DNA of 64,000 nt from Streptomyces sp. NBC_00510 (lineage in GTDB: Bacteria; Actinomycetota; Actinomycetes; Streptomycetales; Streptomycetaceae): the NCBI GenBank assembly GCA_036013505.1, contig CP107851.1, positions 2,418,001 to 2,482,000 of the forward strand, in the 5' to 3' direction. Position 1 is the stretch's first letter. Each line of letters starts with the position of its first letter. Made by a program: the position numbers and the translations under genes. Shown piece by piece: positions 20,201 to 28,295 of the stretch. The notes beneath the pieces are model-generated. The model did no database searches, was not told the origin of the DNA, and worked only from the letters and a program-made list of their open reading frames with translations.

Positions 20201-20800
20201 CTCCACGACACCGGTCTCCCCGGTCTCATGGGACCAGTCGCGCAGGACCACGGCGAGGAAGTGCAGACTCCTCGCGGTAAGCACGTCATCGGAGGAGCAC
20301 TCGACGGCGGCCCGCGCGTGCTCCACGGCTTCCGCCAGGGAGGCGAGGTCCTGCGTCACAGTGAACGCCGTCCGCAGCGCGACAATGAGGTTACCCAGGT
20401 AGAACGCCTTCTCCGTGGACGGTTCCTCGTCAACGGCCGTCCGGCTCCACTCCAGCGCGTCGGCCAGGGTTCCGCGGTCCTGGTTCTGCCGGAACGCGGT
20501 ATGCAGCAGCATGCCGATGTTGTTGGCGTAGCTGGCCGAGTCCTCCGGGCTTTCGTATGCCAGGAAGTAAGCCTCCGTGACACTGCGGACGGCTTCCTGC
20601 AGGAACTCGAAGTCGCCGGTCTGGTGGTAGCGGGTCTGCAGCAGGCCCCCGAGATTGGACAGGACCAAGCGGCGCTCGGCCACGTCCTCCGCGGCCAGCA
20701 CGGCACGGCCAAGGTCGATCGCCTTCTCGACCGACGCGGGGTCCGCGCTGTGCCGGGCCACGTGGAACGCCTCCCAGAACCGCTCGGCCAGGCCGTTCAC
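17297..20800 (-). CDS. TPR-repeat protein with C-terminal CHAT (caspase-like) protease domain
   Basis: 1,167 residues from a GTG at 20800 with GGGAGG seven bases upstream. The first 800 or so residues are tandem TPR-like helical repeats, each with an N-L-G/A-x-x-L core and alternating 'A-V-E/D-A-A-R-x-A-V' helices. The C-terminal 350 residues form a CHAT domain with the catalytic His in AHFACHGYSD (about 1025) and Cys in FLSACDTA (about 1070), plus the preceding WWAPVGSLSLLPLHAAG and following HPLAAFQIAGFSQVVGTLW. CHAT domains are caspase-related cysteine proteases that cut partner proteins when a sensor is triggered, as in TPR-CHAT/Csx29. It is the last gene of a coupled three-gene operon. 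Substrate unknown. Confidence 0.85.
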   Translation of the reverse strand: MNGLAERFWEAFHVARHSADPASVEKAIDLGRAVLAAEDVAERRLVLSNLGGLLQTRYHQTGDFEFLQEAVRSVTEAYFLAYESPEDSASYANNIGMLLHTAFRQNQDRGTLADALEWSRTAVDEEPSTEKAFYLGNLIVALRTAFTVTQDLASLAEAVEHARAAVECSSDDVLTARSLHFLAVVLRDWSHETGETGVVEEAVDAARRAVELTPAGSSDVLDRLKNLAYLLDDRYQARGARDDLSELLRVRQTLVAHTPVTDPRHSQNLVELTTAERDWAALTGERPKGTPDWERADTEAEACGRYAAEFELTRDSALLERAIELGRSVAAATPAGHPRRGVRLDHFAAALATRGEAFGDRVALAEAVVIEREAVACTSAGNPRRVQFMGNLAVNLHALFHATGELAHVVDAIDVARRAAEVTAGQDRHPYVLEILAAVLHTRFRVTGELQVLSEAVDRARESVRLGASLVPGQARRLSNLGAMLSDCFVRTGEASVLDEAIDAHRAATDVTADGDPDRAVRLANLGGVLEMAYEKFGDRNALRDAIAARRASVAATAEDSPHWPRYTSSLAAALGDWCTNPVAPAVARREPPDPQVLAEAVGLARSAARRPEQDAYWRASSLTRVADVLALGFRHLGDGDALAEALGCYREAAASAGSPTASRAEAADRWGGLSAEAGQFDVAAEGYAAAVRLLPRLAGRRLGRQDAQYWLGRFAGVAADAAACALAVGDEVSAVTLLESGRCVLAAQALDSRSDLSGLREQVPELAERFRTLTAEFETDTASDRVALADELDAVTDRIRALPGMKRFLQPPLLTDLTAQAHEGPIVYINVSRYRCDALIITADGVRSRALDGLSEETVSHRVRALHTAFTEGRLIAEQAIHDTLEWLWDTVVGPVLGELGLTAEPAADGPWPRIWWAPVGSLSLLPLHAAGHHRDGGPVLLDRVISSTTPTIRALKHARAGRRDDRNEPRLLVVAMPHTPDAPDLPGTQAEADHLAALIPGATLLVGADATRDAVLDALPASSWAHFACHGYSDPDNPSDSHLALHDHDHTPFRVLDISGLRLRNAEFAFLSACDTARTTARLSDEAIHPLAAFQIAGFSQVVGTLWRVDDAVAPAFSQQIYGELIADRSGALCASAAVHRTVRQLRTKYPNLPSVWAAHVHAGA

Positions 20801-20818
20801 GGGCCCGCCTCCCACCCG

Positions 20819-20983
20819 TCAGTCCTCGTTGCCGTTCGAGGTGCCAGCCGGGCCGCCAGGCGCCTCATCCGGCTCGGCGACCGTGCGTTTCGGGGTGTAG
20901 CCGCGTTCCGCGGCCTCCTGCAGCAGTGCCAACTCTTCAGGCGAAAGATCGGGTTCCGGCGGGGGCACGGGTTCGTGCGCCAT
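20819..20983 (-). CDS. 54-residue acidic protein between DUF6338-like and CHAT genes
   Basis: Short gene from the ATG at 20983 to the stop at 20819. The start overlaps the stop of the upstream membrane-protein gene (TAATG), and its stop is 18 bases before the CHAT start, so it belongs to the operon. The protein begins MAHEPVPPPEPDLSPEELAL, has one predicted amphipathic helix (EELALLQEAAERGY) and a disordered Gly/Pro/Asn tail. It has no Cys and no membrane segment. It could be a regulator, adaptor or cleavage substrate of the protease; this is inference from position only. Confidence 0.65.
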   Translation of the reverse strand: MAHEPVPPPEPDLSPEELALLQEAAERGYTPKRTVAEPDEAPGGPAGTSNGNED

Positions 20984-21633
20984 TATCGCTCCTCCTCCGG
21001 CACGGTCACCGGCTCTCCGGGTTCGACGAACTCCAGCACGTCAAAGTCATCCGCCCGCAGCCGCAGGCCCGCCGTCCCACGCACGCGCGCACCGAACGCC
21101 CCGTCGGCACCCATCACGCGCGCCGATTCGAGGTACAGCTCGGCCGGGTGGGGGTACGAGGAGGCGTACGACCGGTTCCCGTACCAGCCGCCCGCCCAGT
21201 TGCCGTCCTTGAGCCGCACGCGCACGAAGCATGGTTCGCGGTCGCGGAATGCGTGGTCCCAGGCGCTGGGCGTGCGCAGGAACCGAGCCTTGCGCCGCTG
21301 CCGATCCACCAGGGAAACGGTGACCGCCGCCATGGCCGGCACGACGAGGAACAGCACCACGGCGACGAAGCCGACCACTCGCGGCCGGTCCACGAAGCCG
21401 TCCCAGCCGCCGCTGGCGCCTCGAGCCAGGCGAACCAGCGCTGGCCCCGCCACCACTGCGTACACAGCGTCCAGCGCGATCGACGCGACGATCGCCCGCA
21501 ACACCCGCTCACCCAGATCACGCTCACCCGGCACCGGACCACGGCGGCGTTCCCGGACGAACTGATAGGTGACCCCGGGCAGCACCAGAAGGACGAGCAG
21601 AGCGAGTTGCACGACGGTCGCAGGCGCCTGCAC
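20983..21633 (-). CDS. DUF6338-like membrane protein
   Basis: 216 residues. Three hydrophobic segments (about 7-22, 45-65 and 85-108) are followed by a soluble C-terminal domain with SAWDHAF, VRVRLKDGNWAGGWYGNRSY and ASSYPHPAELYLESARVMG. This pattern matches my recollection of the DUF6338 family, in which a short beta-domain follows N-terminal helices. As first gene of the TPR-CHAT operon it would place a membrane component next to a soluble protease. The start is an ATG at 21633 (MQAPATVVQLALL); the stop overlaps the next start. Role as sensor or effector is not known. Confidence 0.65.
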   Translation of the reverse strand: MQAPATVVQLALLVLLVLPGVTYQFVRERRRGPVPGERDLGERVLRAIVASIALDAVYAVVAGPALVRLARGASGGWDGFVDRPRVVGFVAVVLFLVVPAMAAVTVSLVDRQRRKARFLRTPSAWDHAFRDREPCFVRVRLKDGNWAGGWYGNRSYASSYPHPAELYLESARVMGADGAFGARVRGTAGLRLRADDFDVLEFVEPGEPVTVPEEER

Positions 21634-21792
21634 TCACCACCCCCATGTCTCAGGACTCCGCTCGATCAGGCTACTGGCTTGCGTCTCCACGGTCGGCGGA
21701 ACACCCCTTTCCGCGGCTACTGCGAGGCAGCGGGCCGGCCTCGGCGACGCCGGTCCGCATGAGCCTGTTGATCTGCGGGACGGGGCTCTGTC

Positions 21793-22153
21793 CTACGGCC
21801 GCGCGGACGTAGCCGACGACGGCTGGGGCCGATGGGGTTCGCCGTAGGGACGACGCGGTCGGCATCGGGTGTCCACCTGCTCATGGTCGGGACGGCCCGG
21901 AGGGCGCCATGAGTAGAACGGCAGGCTGCGGTCGCAAGGTTCTTGCTCGACCCAGCAGATCAGTGGGGCGCGTTTGCCGACGGCTTCGACGCCGTCGTCG
22001 GGGACGGCCGACACCTGGAAAGTCGGGTGTGTGGCAGCGCCGGCGACCGTCGACGGTGGGTGGGAGCAGGAACGGCCGGGCGAAGACGGCCGTCACGTCC
22101 TGATCGAAGTCGGCGTAGAGCAGCCGTGTCAGCTCAAGCCGGGACTCGTGGAC
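21793..22153 (-). pseudogene. TnsA-like transposon endonuclease remnant
   Basis: The minus strand contains VHESRLELTRLLYADFD, then VFARPFLL and RCHTPDFPGV. These follow the TnsA-type core in which a Glu in 'ESxLE' and an Asp in 'HxPDF' bind the metal. The frame then changes (near 22006) and the following segment (VPDDGVEAVGKRAPLICW) resembles the next strand. Both ends are missing. It suggests that a Tn7-like or related heteromeric transposon once lay here. Assignment rests on two short motifs. Confidence 0.45.
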
Positions 22154-22330
22154 GACGTGGTCGCGCTTGGTGGACGATGTTGGAGGGAGGCACTGCATAG
22201 ATCGAGACCGAGATCAGCACCACGACGAGTGAACGATCAGACGATAGTTCGTCTCGCCGCGCTGTCCTATGGGCCGGACGTGGGTCACGGTCAATGAGAA
22301 AGGGACACGCGGCACGCGAACCTACACAAG

Positions 22331-22943
22331 TGCCCCACCCTCCGTCAGTCCGCTTGACCTTCACCGACATCAACACGTGATCGTGAAGCAGCGGCCCGCC
22401 CGTCCGGGAGGCGTAGTGGCGAAAGCGTGCCGCCATCACGCCCGGCCGGGCCAGCTGACGAACGCTGTCCTTCCCCACCCGCACGATCAGCAGCTTCTCC
22501 TCAACTTCCCGCGTCATCACCTCGCGAAGTACCTGCAGATGAAGCAACTCGATGACGCGCCTGGTGTGCGGATCCGCCAGCGCCCAGAGGATCTGGATGC
22601 TTCCCGGCGGCCGGAAGACGAAGTCGATCGCCATGAACTTCTGCACCCGGTAGCCCAGCCGCGCCGCCCGATCTGCCTTCGCTGGTCAGTCGCCTTCCGC
22701 AAGCCGGTCTGTGATCACCTTCTCGGCGCGAGGGTGACGGCCTCGGCCGAACAGATTCATCATCTCTGATTGGGTGACCGCCTCATCGGCGACCAGTCCG
22801 ACCCACGACAGCGCCCGGCCCAACCACTGTCCCTGTGGCACACCCGCCAGATCCTGCGCCGTGTCCAAAGGCACTCCGGGCGAGCGATGCATGTCTCCGA
22901 CCACGACGTCCTTCAGGTAATACCTGCACGCCGAGCCATTGCT
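22331..22943 (-). pseudogene. Degenerate MobF relaxase fragment
   Basis: Two frames together show a relaxase N-terminus: YYLKDVVVGDMHRS, GQWLGRALSWVGLVADEAV, MNLFGRGRHPRAEKVI, and in the other frame the metal motif LLHDHVLMSVKV. It lacks the helicase and much of the relaxase core, and the frame breaks near 22650-22690. It is distinct in sequence from the intact relaxase at 9.3-14.4 kb, so a second mobile element contributed to this region. Confidence 0.6.
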
Positions 22944-23393
22944 GACCGGTCTGCACGAAATCATGCGCCCAGCCCAGCAGCGCGCGAGCCGACAGCACGT
23001 GCTCACAGGACCAACTTCCATCGCACGGGAAAAAGCTGACGTCCTTTTCTGGCGCTGTCCCGCACTGCGGGCTGCAGGTCGCTTCCTCACGGCGCATCGT
23101 GACGGCGGCGTCATGCGAACACCGGCAGAGCTCCGGTACCCCGGCATGAAGCCGTGCCCCAGCCCGCCTGTGGGCACCAGCACGGCCCATCACCAGCCGG
23201 GGACCACCCAAGGCTGCGCATTCATTCCCGCCGGACGGAACAGCCAGGCAATCCACCGTTCACCCCCTTGGCACGACCGACCCCGCTCAGCCCCGTGATC
23301 CCCGACGCGGTGCCAGCGTCCTGATCAGGCTCCCGTACCTCGGCCGCCCAGCCCTGTCACCTGCGCCTGCAGCAAGCGCGGGGCTTCCCTTCC
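22944..23393. other. Intergenic region upstream of the winged-helix gene
   Basis: No convincing gene. Pieces on the minus strand extend the relaxase remnant with scrambled frames; the rest has no recognisable feature. Confidence 0.3.
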
Positions 23394-24764
23394 ATGCACC
23401 AACAACGCCGGCGGCCGCCAGTGCGCACCGCCGGCGACGTTGCCTCACGCGCCGCGGAGGGCGCGCCACTTTTGAAGATCCAGCACGCCCTCGTCCACCA
23501 CCAGGACACACCGGCAGACGACACCACCGCCACAACCCCCGCCCCCGCGGCTCACTCGGGCAGCCGCACCACGCAACTCGTCCTCACGCAAGCCCACCAG
23601 GAGATACCCACCACGGCCTCCCGCAGCGTGCGGGCACGTGACTTCCTGTCCGCCGCCCAGTGGGCCATTAACGAAGGAGTGCACCCCCAAGCGAACGAAA
23701 CGACCCTGCGGGTCGCGCAATCCCTGGCCGGCGACATGAACCCAAACGGGCACGTCCTCTACGGCCGCGACCGCCGTGCAGCCCTCCTCGGCCTCGACAA
23801 ACGCCGCCTCGCAGAGCACGTCCAATACCTGCGTGAACTCGGGCTCCTGGTATGGGTCGAACACGGCAGCCGCAAGAACACGCGCCGCAAATCCGGGCGT
23901 CCGGGATGGTCCGGCACCGCCACCATCTACGCAGCCACCGCTCCCCCAGCCTGGGACCAGGCCATGGGCCACCGCATCTGCGGGCACGGCTACACCGCCC
24001 GCCTGATCGGCTACACCCCCCAGGGCCGCGCCCGCGCCATCGCCGAGGCCGGCGCCCGCAAGCACACCGCAGCACGCACCACCGATTGCACCCCTTCCCG
24101 TAAGCAGTACCCCAAGAGACAGAAAGCTCAGGTAGACGAGAAGAACAACTACACCGGCAAGCCGGAACGACGCGCTCCACGCACCACATCGTTCACGCCG
24201 GCGCAGACCGCCCACAGCATCGCCATCGCCGCCTGGATCCGGCCCCGCGTCCCCTGGACGCAAGGCGAGCACCTGCGACGCCTCGCCTACGCCCTGCGCC
24301 CGTTGATCACAGCCGGCCTGACCCGGCACGACATCGCGGCGGAACTGCACTCCTGGTGGCTCACCTGGCGCCCCCACGCCCCCGCCGCCTACATCACCCG
24401 CCACCTTCGCGATGCCGCCACACCCCCAGCGCCCCACCAGCCGGAACAGCCGGAACAGCCGGAACAGACACACATCACCAGCCCACCAGGGGTTCCACCC
24501 AACGCGGCATTCCGCGACGCCCTGGCCAAAATCAAAAGCACAACACCACCACAGCGCCGGCCAGGCCCCGACGGCAACGCCAGCGCACCCCTGACCGAGG
24601 AACCCACGCACCGCATCCACGCCAGGATCCTCGCCTCGCTCGCCCAAGCCGACGCCGCCCTCAACCGGCGCACGCCACTGCAGTGCCAAACGCTCGCGCA
24701 ATGGGAGACCCAGCTCGACACCAGCCTCCGCACCAACTGGCGGGAAACTCACCCATGCCCATGA
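23394..24764 (+). CDS. Winged-helix protein typical of Streptomyces plasmids and conjugative elements
   Basis: 456 residues. The core (about residues 75-180) holds a helix-turn-helix-like region: ARDFLSAAQWAINEGVHPQA, TLRVAQSLAGDMN and LGLDKRRLAEHVQYLRELG followed by LLVWVEHGSRKN, the usual recognition helix and wing. A second conserved part (PRVPWTQGEHLRRLAYALRP ... IAAELHSWWLTWRP) follows. A degenerate Pro-Glu-Gln repeat (QPEQPEQPEQ) separates it from the charged tail. Proteins of this shape are common on Streptomyces plasmids and are often called replication- or regulation-related. No ribosome-binding site precedes the ATG at 23394, so a downstream start is possible. Confidence 0.6.
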   Translation: MHQQRRRPPVRTAGDVASRAAEGAPLLKIQHALVHHQDTPADDTTATTPAPAAHSGSRTTQLVLTQAHQEIPTTASRSVRARDFLSAAQWAINEGVHPQANETTLRVAQSLAGDMNPNGHVLYGRDRRAALLGLDKRRLAEHVQYLRELGLLVWVEHGSRKNTRRKSGRPGWSGTATIYAATAPPAWDQAMGHRICGHGYTARLIGYTPQGRARAIAEAGARKHTAARTTDCTPSRKQYPKRQKAQVDEKNNYTGKPERRAPRTTSFTPAQTAHSIAIAAWIRPRVPWTQGEHLRRLAYALRPLITAGLTRHDIAAELHSWWLTWRPHAPAAYITRHLRDAATPPAPHQPEQPEQPEQTHITSPPGVPPNAAFRDALAKIKSTTPPQRRPGPDGNASAPLTEEPTHRIHARILASLAQADAALNRRTPLQCQTLAQWETQLDTSLRTNWRETHPCP

Positions 24765-24840
24765 ACGGCACCCCCGCCAGACCCGGCTCGCCGTGCGCAC
24801 AACCGTCAAGCCTGCGTTGTCTCCCCACGCGACGGACCGT

Positions 24841-25089
24841 TCACGAGTCGGTCTGACCAGTGCGGATGCGACGGGTTGGAGATCGTTTCCCGTTCGTGAG
24901 CTGATCGTTTTCCATCATTGCCGCAGCTGGGGATGATGGTGTGGTGACGGGCATCGAGGACGACCATCTGAAGGTCCATTTCGGGCTGGAGGTGGACCCG
25001 GCCGGCTGGCCGCCGGCAAGCGTGGAGAGCTTGTGGGCGCCGTAGGCCTGGTAGTGGACAACGTCACCGACGACTGGCCTGCCGCCCAT
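24841..25089 (-). pseudogene. Fragment of a small plasmid/phage protein (VHYxxYG type)
   Basis: After the ATG at 25089 the frame starts MGGRPVVGDVVHYQAYG, which looks like the N-terminus of a small family common in Streptomyces mobile elements (VGxxVHYxSYG). Its sense is lost soon after. Plus-strand codons just beyond (TGIEDDHLKVHFGLEV) look coding in the opposite direction, indicating an inversion or insertion junction. The start overlaps the end of the next upstream gene. Confidence 0.35.
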
Positions 25090-25585
25090 CGCTCACCCCC
25101 AGGTGTGCTGCGACGTGGTCGTGGACGGGCGACAGGTCAGCGACGAGCTCGAACGTGACCGCTCCGTCGGGCGTACGTCTCCCTGCTCCTTCAGGATCCG
25201 GAGCGTGACCGGGGCGCGAAGCTCGGCCTCGCAGGCCGGGCGCTCCGCCAGGTAGGCGCCGAACGCGGTCATCAGGCGCCCGGCCTCGGCGGCCAGGACA
25301 GTTGCCGTTCTGGTCGCCGAGGTGTCGGGAGGTCGCCCAGGACAGGTCGGGGCCGTCGAGGTGGACGTGGAGGCTGCAGGCGGCCTGGGGGGTGTCGCCC
25401 CAGACGCGGACGATGACCGCGGGGTACTGCCAGCCGGCCCAGACAGGATTGCCGCGGGCACCGGTCTCGTCCCGCTGGCGGGCGATAGCGCGGACGTCAT
25501 CGGCCGACAGGCGGTACCGCACGACGCTGCCGATCGTCGGTGCCGGAGACGGAGTCGGGGGATGAAAGATCGCAGGCTCGGACAC
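25064..25585 (-). pseudogene. Hypothetical small protein with two compensating frameshifts
   Basis: From a GTG at 25585 with AGGAGAA upstream, the protein begins VSEPAIFHPPTPSPAPTIGS and includes VVRYRLSADDVRAI and VIVRVWGDTPQAACSLHVHL. The frame changes near 25298 (extra G) and returns near 25170 (missing G in a CCG context). The reconstructed product is about 170 residues, ending in VSDGRQASRR. Two opposite single-base changes in a well-formed protein suggest sequencing errors as much as decay. Typical Streptomyces plasmid cargo; function unknown. Confidence 0.45.
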
Positions 25586-25749
25586 GAGGGTTTCTCCTGG
25601 GCCGTTGGCCGGGCGCGGCAAGGCAAGTGGGAAAGCGGCCGCCGACGTGGTGGCGGGATGGGAGCTGGGGAGAGTGGTGGCAGGAAAGCGGGCGGGGCCA
25701 TGCCACACTCAGGAGCCCGGTTGGCGGGCGTGCTGACTCGGGAGTGCGC

Positions 25750-25962
25750 ATGGATCCGCGCTTGAGAAAACTTGGCGACGGCCTAATCACCTGCATCGCA
25801 CTAACTTGGTTCGGCCACCAGGCCATATGGGGCGAGGGGGTGCTGCGGATGCTTTCCGCCCTCATGTTCGTAGCAGGCGCAGTGGCGACTGCACACAACA
25901 TCATCGACTACATCCGCCCTCGGCCGAAGCGGCGCCGATCCCGTGAGCAGGACGACGTTTGA
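25750..25962 (+). CDS. Small two-helix membrane protein
   Basis: 70 residues from the ATG at 25750. Two hydrophobic segments (LITCIALTWFGHQAIW and MLSALMFVAGAVATAHNII) are followed by a strongly basic C-terminus (PRPKRRRSREQD). It is divergent from the frameshifted gene upstream. Lower third-position GC than neighbours suggests separate origin. Such peptides occur in plasmid and phage regions; no specific family recognised. Confidence 0.45.
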   Translation: MDPRLRKLGDGLITCIALTWFGHQAIWGEGVLRMLSALMFVAGAVATAHNIIDYIRPRPKRRRSREQDDV

Positions 25963-27025
25963 AGTGCCCGTACTGCCGTTGGCCTACCCCGAGTTGGTGA
26001 TGCTTACCGGGACGGCACCTATCCAGTGACGGCATACGCGTCCGCGGCCGATGAGGCGGCTGCAACCCCTCCGCAGTGGACCCAGAGCGAGGGGCTGTAC
26101 ACCAACGACGCTTTGGCCCGCTGCCCGGTGGCTCGTTCCCTCGAGGGCCATCCCCGCATCCGCACGGCGGGGTTTCCGGGCAGCGGGAGTCTTGGATGTC
26201 CGTCGCCGGGCTGCGACCCTCGGCGCCTTCCGACGACGGACGGTCCCCGATCTACGGCCGGGGCACTGACCGCGGATCGGAGTCGGTGGTGGCTACGCCT
26301 CGCGGCTGCTGCTCGAACTCGCAGGGCGCGGTGTAGCCGAACGGCGTCGGCGGGGGCGCGGGTGAGGGTGCGGTGGCGGCGAACAGGCGCAGGGCTGCGG
26401 CCGCGAAGCGGCGGAGATCGCAGAGCCCACCCGCCTGACCGCCCAATTCCTGCCGGGAACAGCCGACATCCAACCCCTGGATGGAACCACCCCCGCAGGC
26501 CCAGCGAGCAGGCGCCCTGCACCGGCTACCGCCCGGCCCAATGAGGGGCGTGCGCCGCCAACGCGGTGCCGGCCCGCGGGCTCATCCCAGAGCGGCGACC
26601 AGCAGGGCGAAGGCGGCGATGATGGCGACGACGCAGACGTACTGGTAGCGGTCCCAGCGGTTCATCTGCTCCTACCAGTCGGCGGGCCGGTTCTCAGGCA
26701 TCCACGTCTTACCCCGGTTGTTGATCGGGACGAGCAGCAGGATCGACATGATCACGCATACCCCGGCGCCGGTACCCCCGCCCGCTGCCGCAGACCGGGA
26801 CACCACACGATCGCGTCGACCCAACCGCCGGACGCACCTCTGGCACTATCCACCCACCCACGGCCCCCGGCAAACGACCCGGCCCCGACACGAGCAGAAA
26901 ACCCGAACCGGCTTCTCCCCTCCGCCGTGCCACCAACCAAGGCCCTGTGTCCGCCGGCACCCGCCCCGGGGCGCACCGGCCGTTTGTCGCTCAGCCCGGC
27001 ACGCGGGTGGTCGAGGATTTCCAGC
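25963..27025. other. 1-kb region with only micro-ORFs
   Basis: On the minus strand, two consecutive micro-ORFs read well: 26673-26750 (MSILLLVPINNRGKTWMPEN, 25 residues) and 26582-26665 (MNRWDRYQYVCVVAIIAAFA, 27 residues with one hydrophobic segment), the second with TAGGAG just before it. They may be a small coupled membrane-peptide pair. The remainder shows no supportable gene. Confidence 0.3.
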
Positions 27026-27337
27026 ATGGACAGCGTGAGCAAGAAGAAGCCACGCCTTCGCCGCCCGTTCACGCCGGAGTTCAAGGCCGAGAGCGTCGAG
27101 CTGTGCCGACCCGGGGATCGCTCGGTCGGTCAGGTCGCCAAGGACTTCGACCTGACCGACACCGCGGTGCGGGACTCGGTCAAGCAGGCCGAGGTCGACA
27201 CAGGCGAACGGGACGGCCTGACCAGCAGTGAGCGTGAGGAGCTGGCCGCGCTGCGCCGGGCGAATCGGCGGCTGCGGGGGGACCCGGAGGTCCTCAAGCT
27301 GGCCACGGCTTTCTGCACGTCAATGTCAGGCTGTTAG
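27026..27337 (+). pseudogene. IS3-family OrfA transposase, 3'-truncated
   Basis: The protein from the ATG at 27026 starts MDSVSKKKPRLRRPFTPEFK and has the OrfA helix-turn-helix (FKAESVELCRPGDRSVGQVA ... FDLTDTAVRDSVKQAEVD) and the leucine-zipper-like helix (EELAALRRANRRL). The normal ending is replaced (ATAFCTSMSGC), and the OrfB integrase partner that should follow in the -1 frame is absent. Thus a dead fragment. Confidence 0.75.
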
Positions 27338-27539
27338 CGATCGGTGGGTGAACGTCGGCGCGGTGCCATTACCAGGACGCGATCCGGGGTCGTGAAGGTG
27401 GACCCGCAGCCGGGCACCACCTCCTACACGGCCTCAGCCAGTGCGGGTAGTGCCAGCTGCGGTCACGTCCCAAGCGAAGCCCTTCGTATGGGAGCCGCCA
27501 GGGCGTCGCCGGGTGTCGTCGAGAGGTACTGCAGCAAGG

Positions 27540-28295
27540 TCAGCCTCTGTTGGGTCCGAAGCGTTCGGTGCGGACGAGTGCAGGGGCGTGGCCGAGGCCG
27601 ACAAGCTCGTCGGCCGCGTACTCGACGAAGCCGGCCGGCCCGCATACATAGACGGTCGGCTCGAAGTCGGGCGGCCAGCCCGCCGCCTCGAGGTCCTCGG
27701 CACGCAGTCGGCCCGGTGGACGCCGTGAACCCTCAGGGGCGGTCCGTGTGTAGACGTATGTCACGACCAACCCAGGCTCCGTGTGCTGCAGTTCGGTCTG
27801 GTAAAGCCGGTCCTCGGGGGTTCGTACCGAGTAGATCAGCCGGAATGGCGCCCGGCCGCCGACAGCACGGCGTGCGCGGATCATCGCCATCAGCGGCACC
27901 AGTCCTGAGCCGCCCGCGACCAGGAGCACCGGCTCGGTCTGTTCCGGGCGCCACACGAACCATCCGCCGATCGGCCCACGCAGTTCCACCGAGTCACCGG
28001 AACGGAATACGTCGACCAGATACGGCGACACTTCCCCGTCCGTGACGCGTTGGACGGTCAGCTCGACCTGCTCCGATCCTGGTGCGGAGGCGATCGAGTA
28101 GCTTCGTTGGGTGCTGTAGCCGTCGGCTGCCGTCAGCCGCACATCCACGTGCTGACCGGCCAGATGGCCGGGCCATTCGGGGGCGTCCAGGACCAGGGTG
28201 CTCGCCGCCGGTGTCTCCTGCCGGCGCTCGGACAGCGTGGCTGTTCTCCAGCGCAGCCGGTCGTTTAGTCGCCTTGGTACCGTTGTTCGCGCCAT
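27540..28295 (-). CDS. FAD/NAD(P)-binding ferredoxin-reductase-type oxidoreductase
   Basis: 251 residues from the ATG at 28295. The FNR fold is clear: FAD motif RSYSIAS, a middle barrel (VELTVQRVTDGEVSPYLVDV), NAD(P)-binding GGSGLVPLMAMIR, and the terminal VYVCGPAGFVE. No [2Fe-2S] domain is present at either end. The start lies inside the end of the molybdopterin oxidoreductase gene (31-bp overlap), a strongly coupled pair. The reductase probably passes electrons from NAD(P)H to or from the molybdenum enzyme. The final residues (ERFGPNRG) end the family normally. Confidence 0.8.
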   Translation of the reverse strand: MARTTVPRRLNDRLRWRTATLSERRQETPAASTLVLDAPEWPGHLAGQHVDVRLTAADGYSTQRSYSIASAPGSEQVELTVQRVTDGEVSPYLVDVFRSGDSVELRGPIGGWFVWRPEQTEPVLLVAGGSGLVPLMAMIRARRAVGGRAPFRLIYSVRTPEDRLYQTELQHTEPGLVVTYVYTRTAPEGSRRPPGRLRAEDLEAAGWPPDFEPTVYVCGPAGFVEYAADELVGLGHAPALVRTERFGPNRG

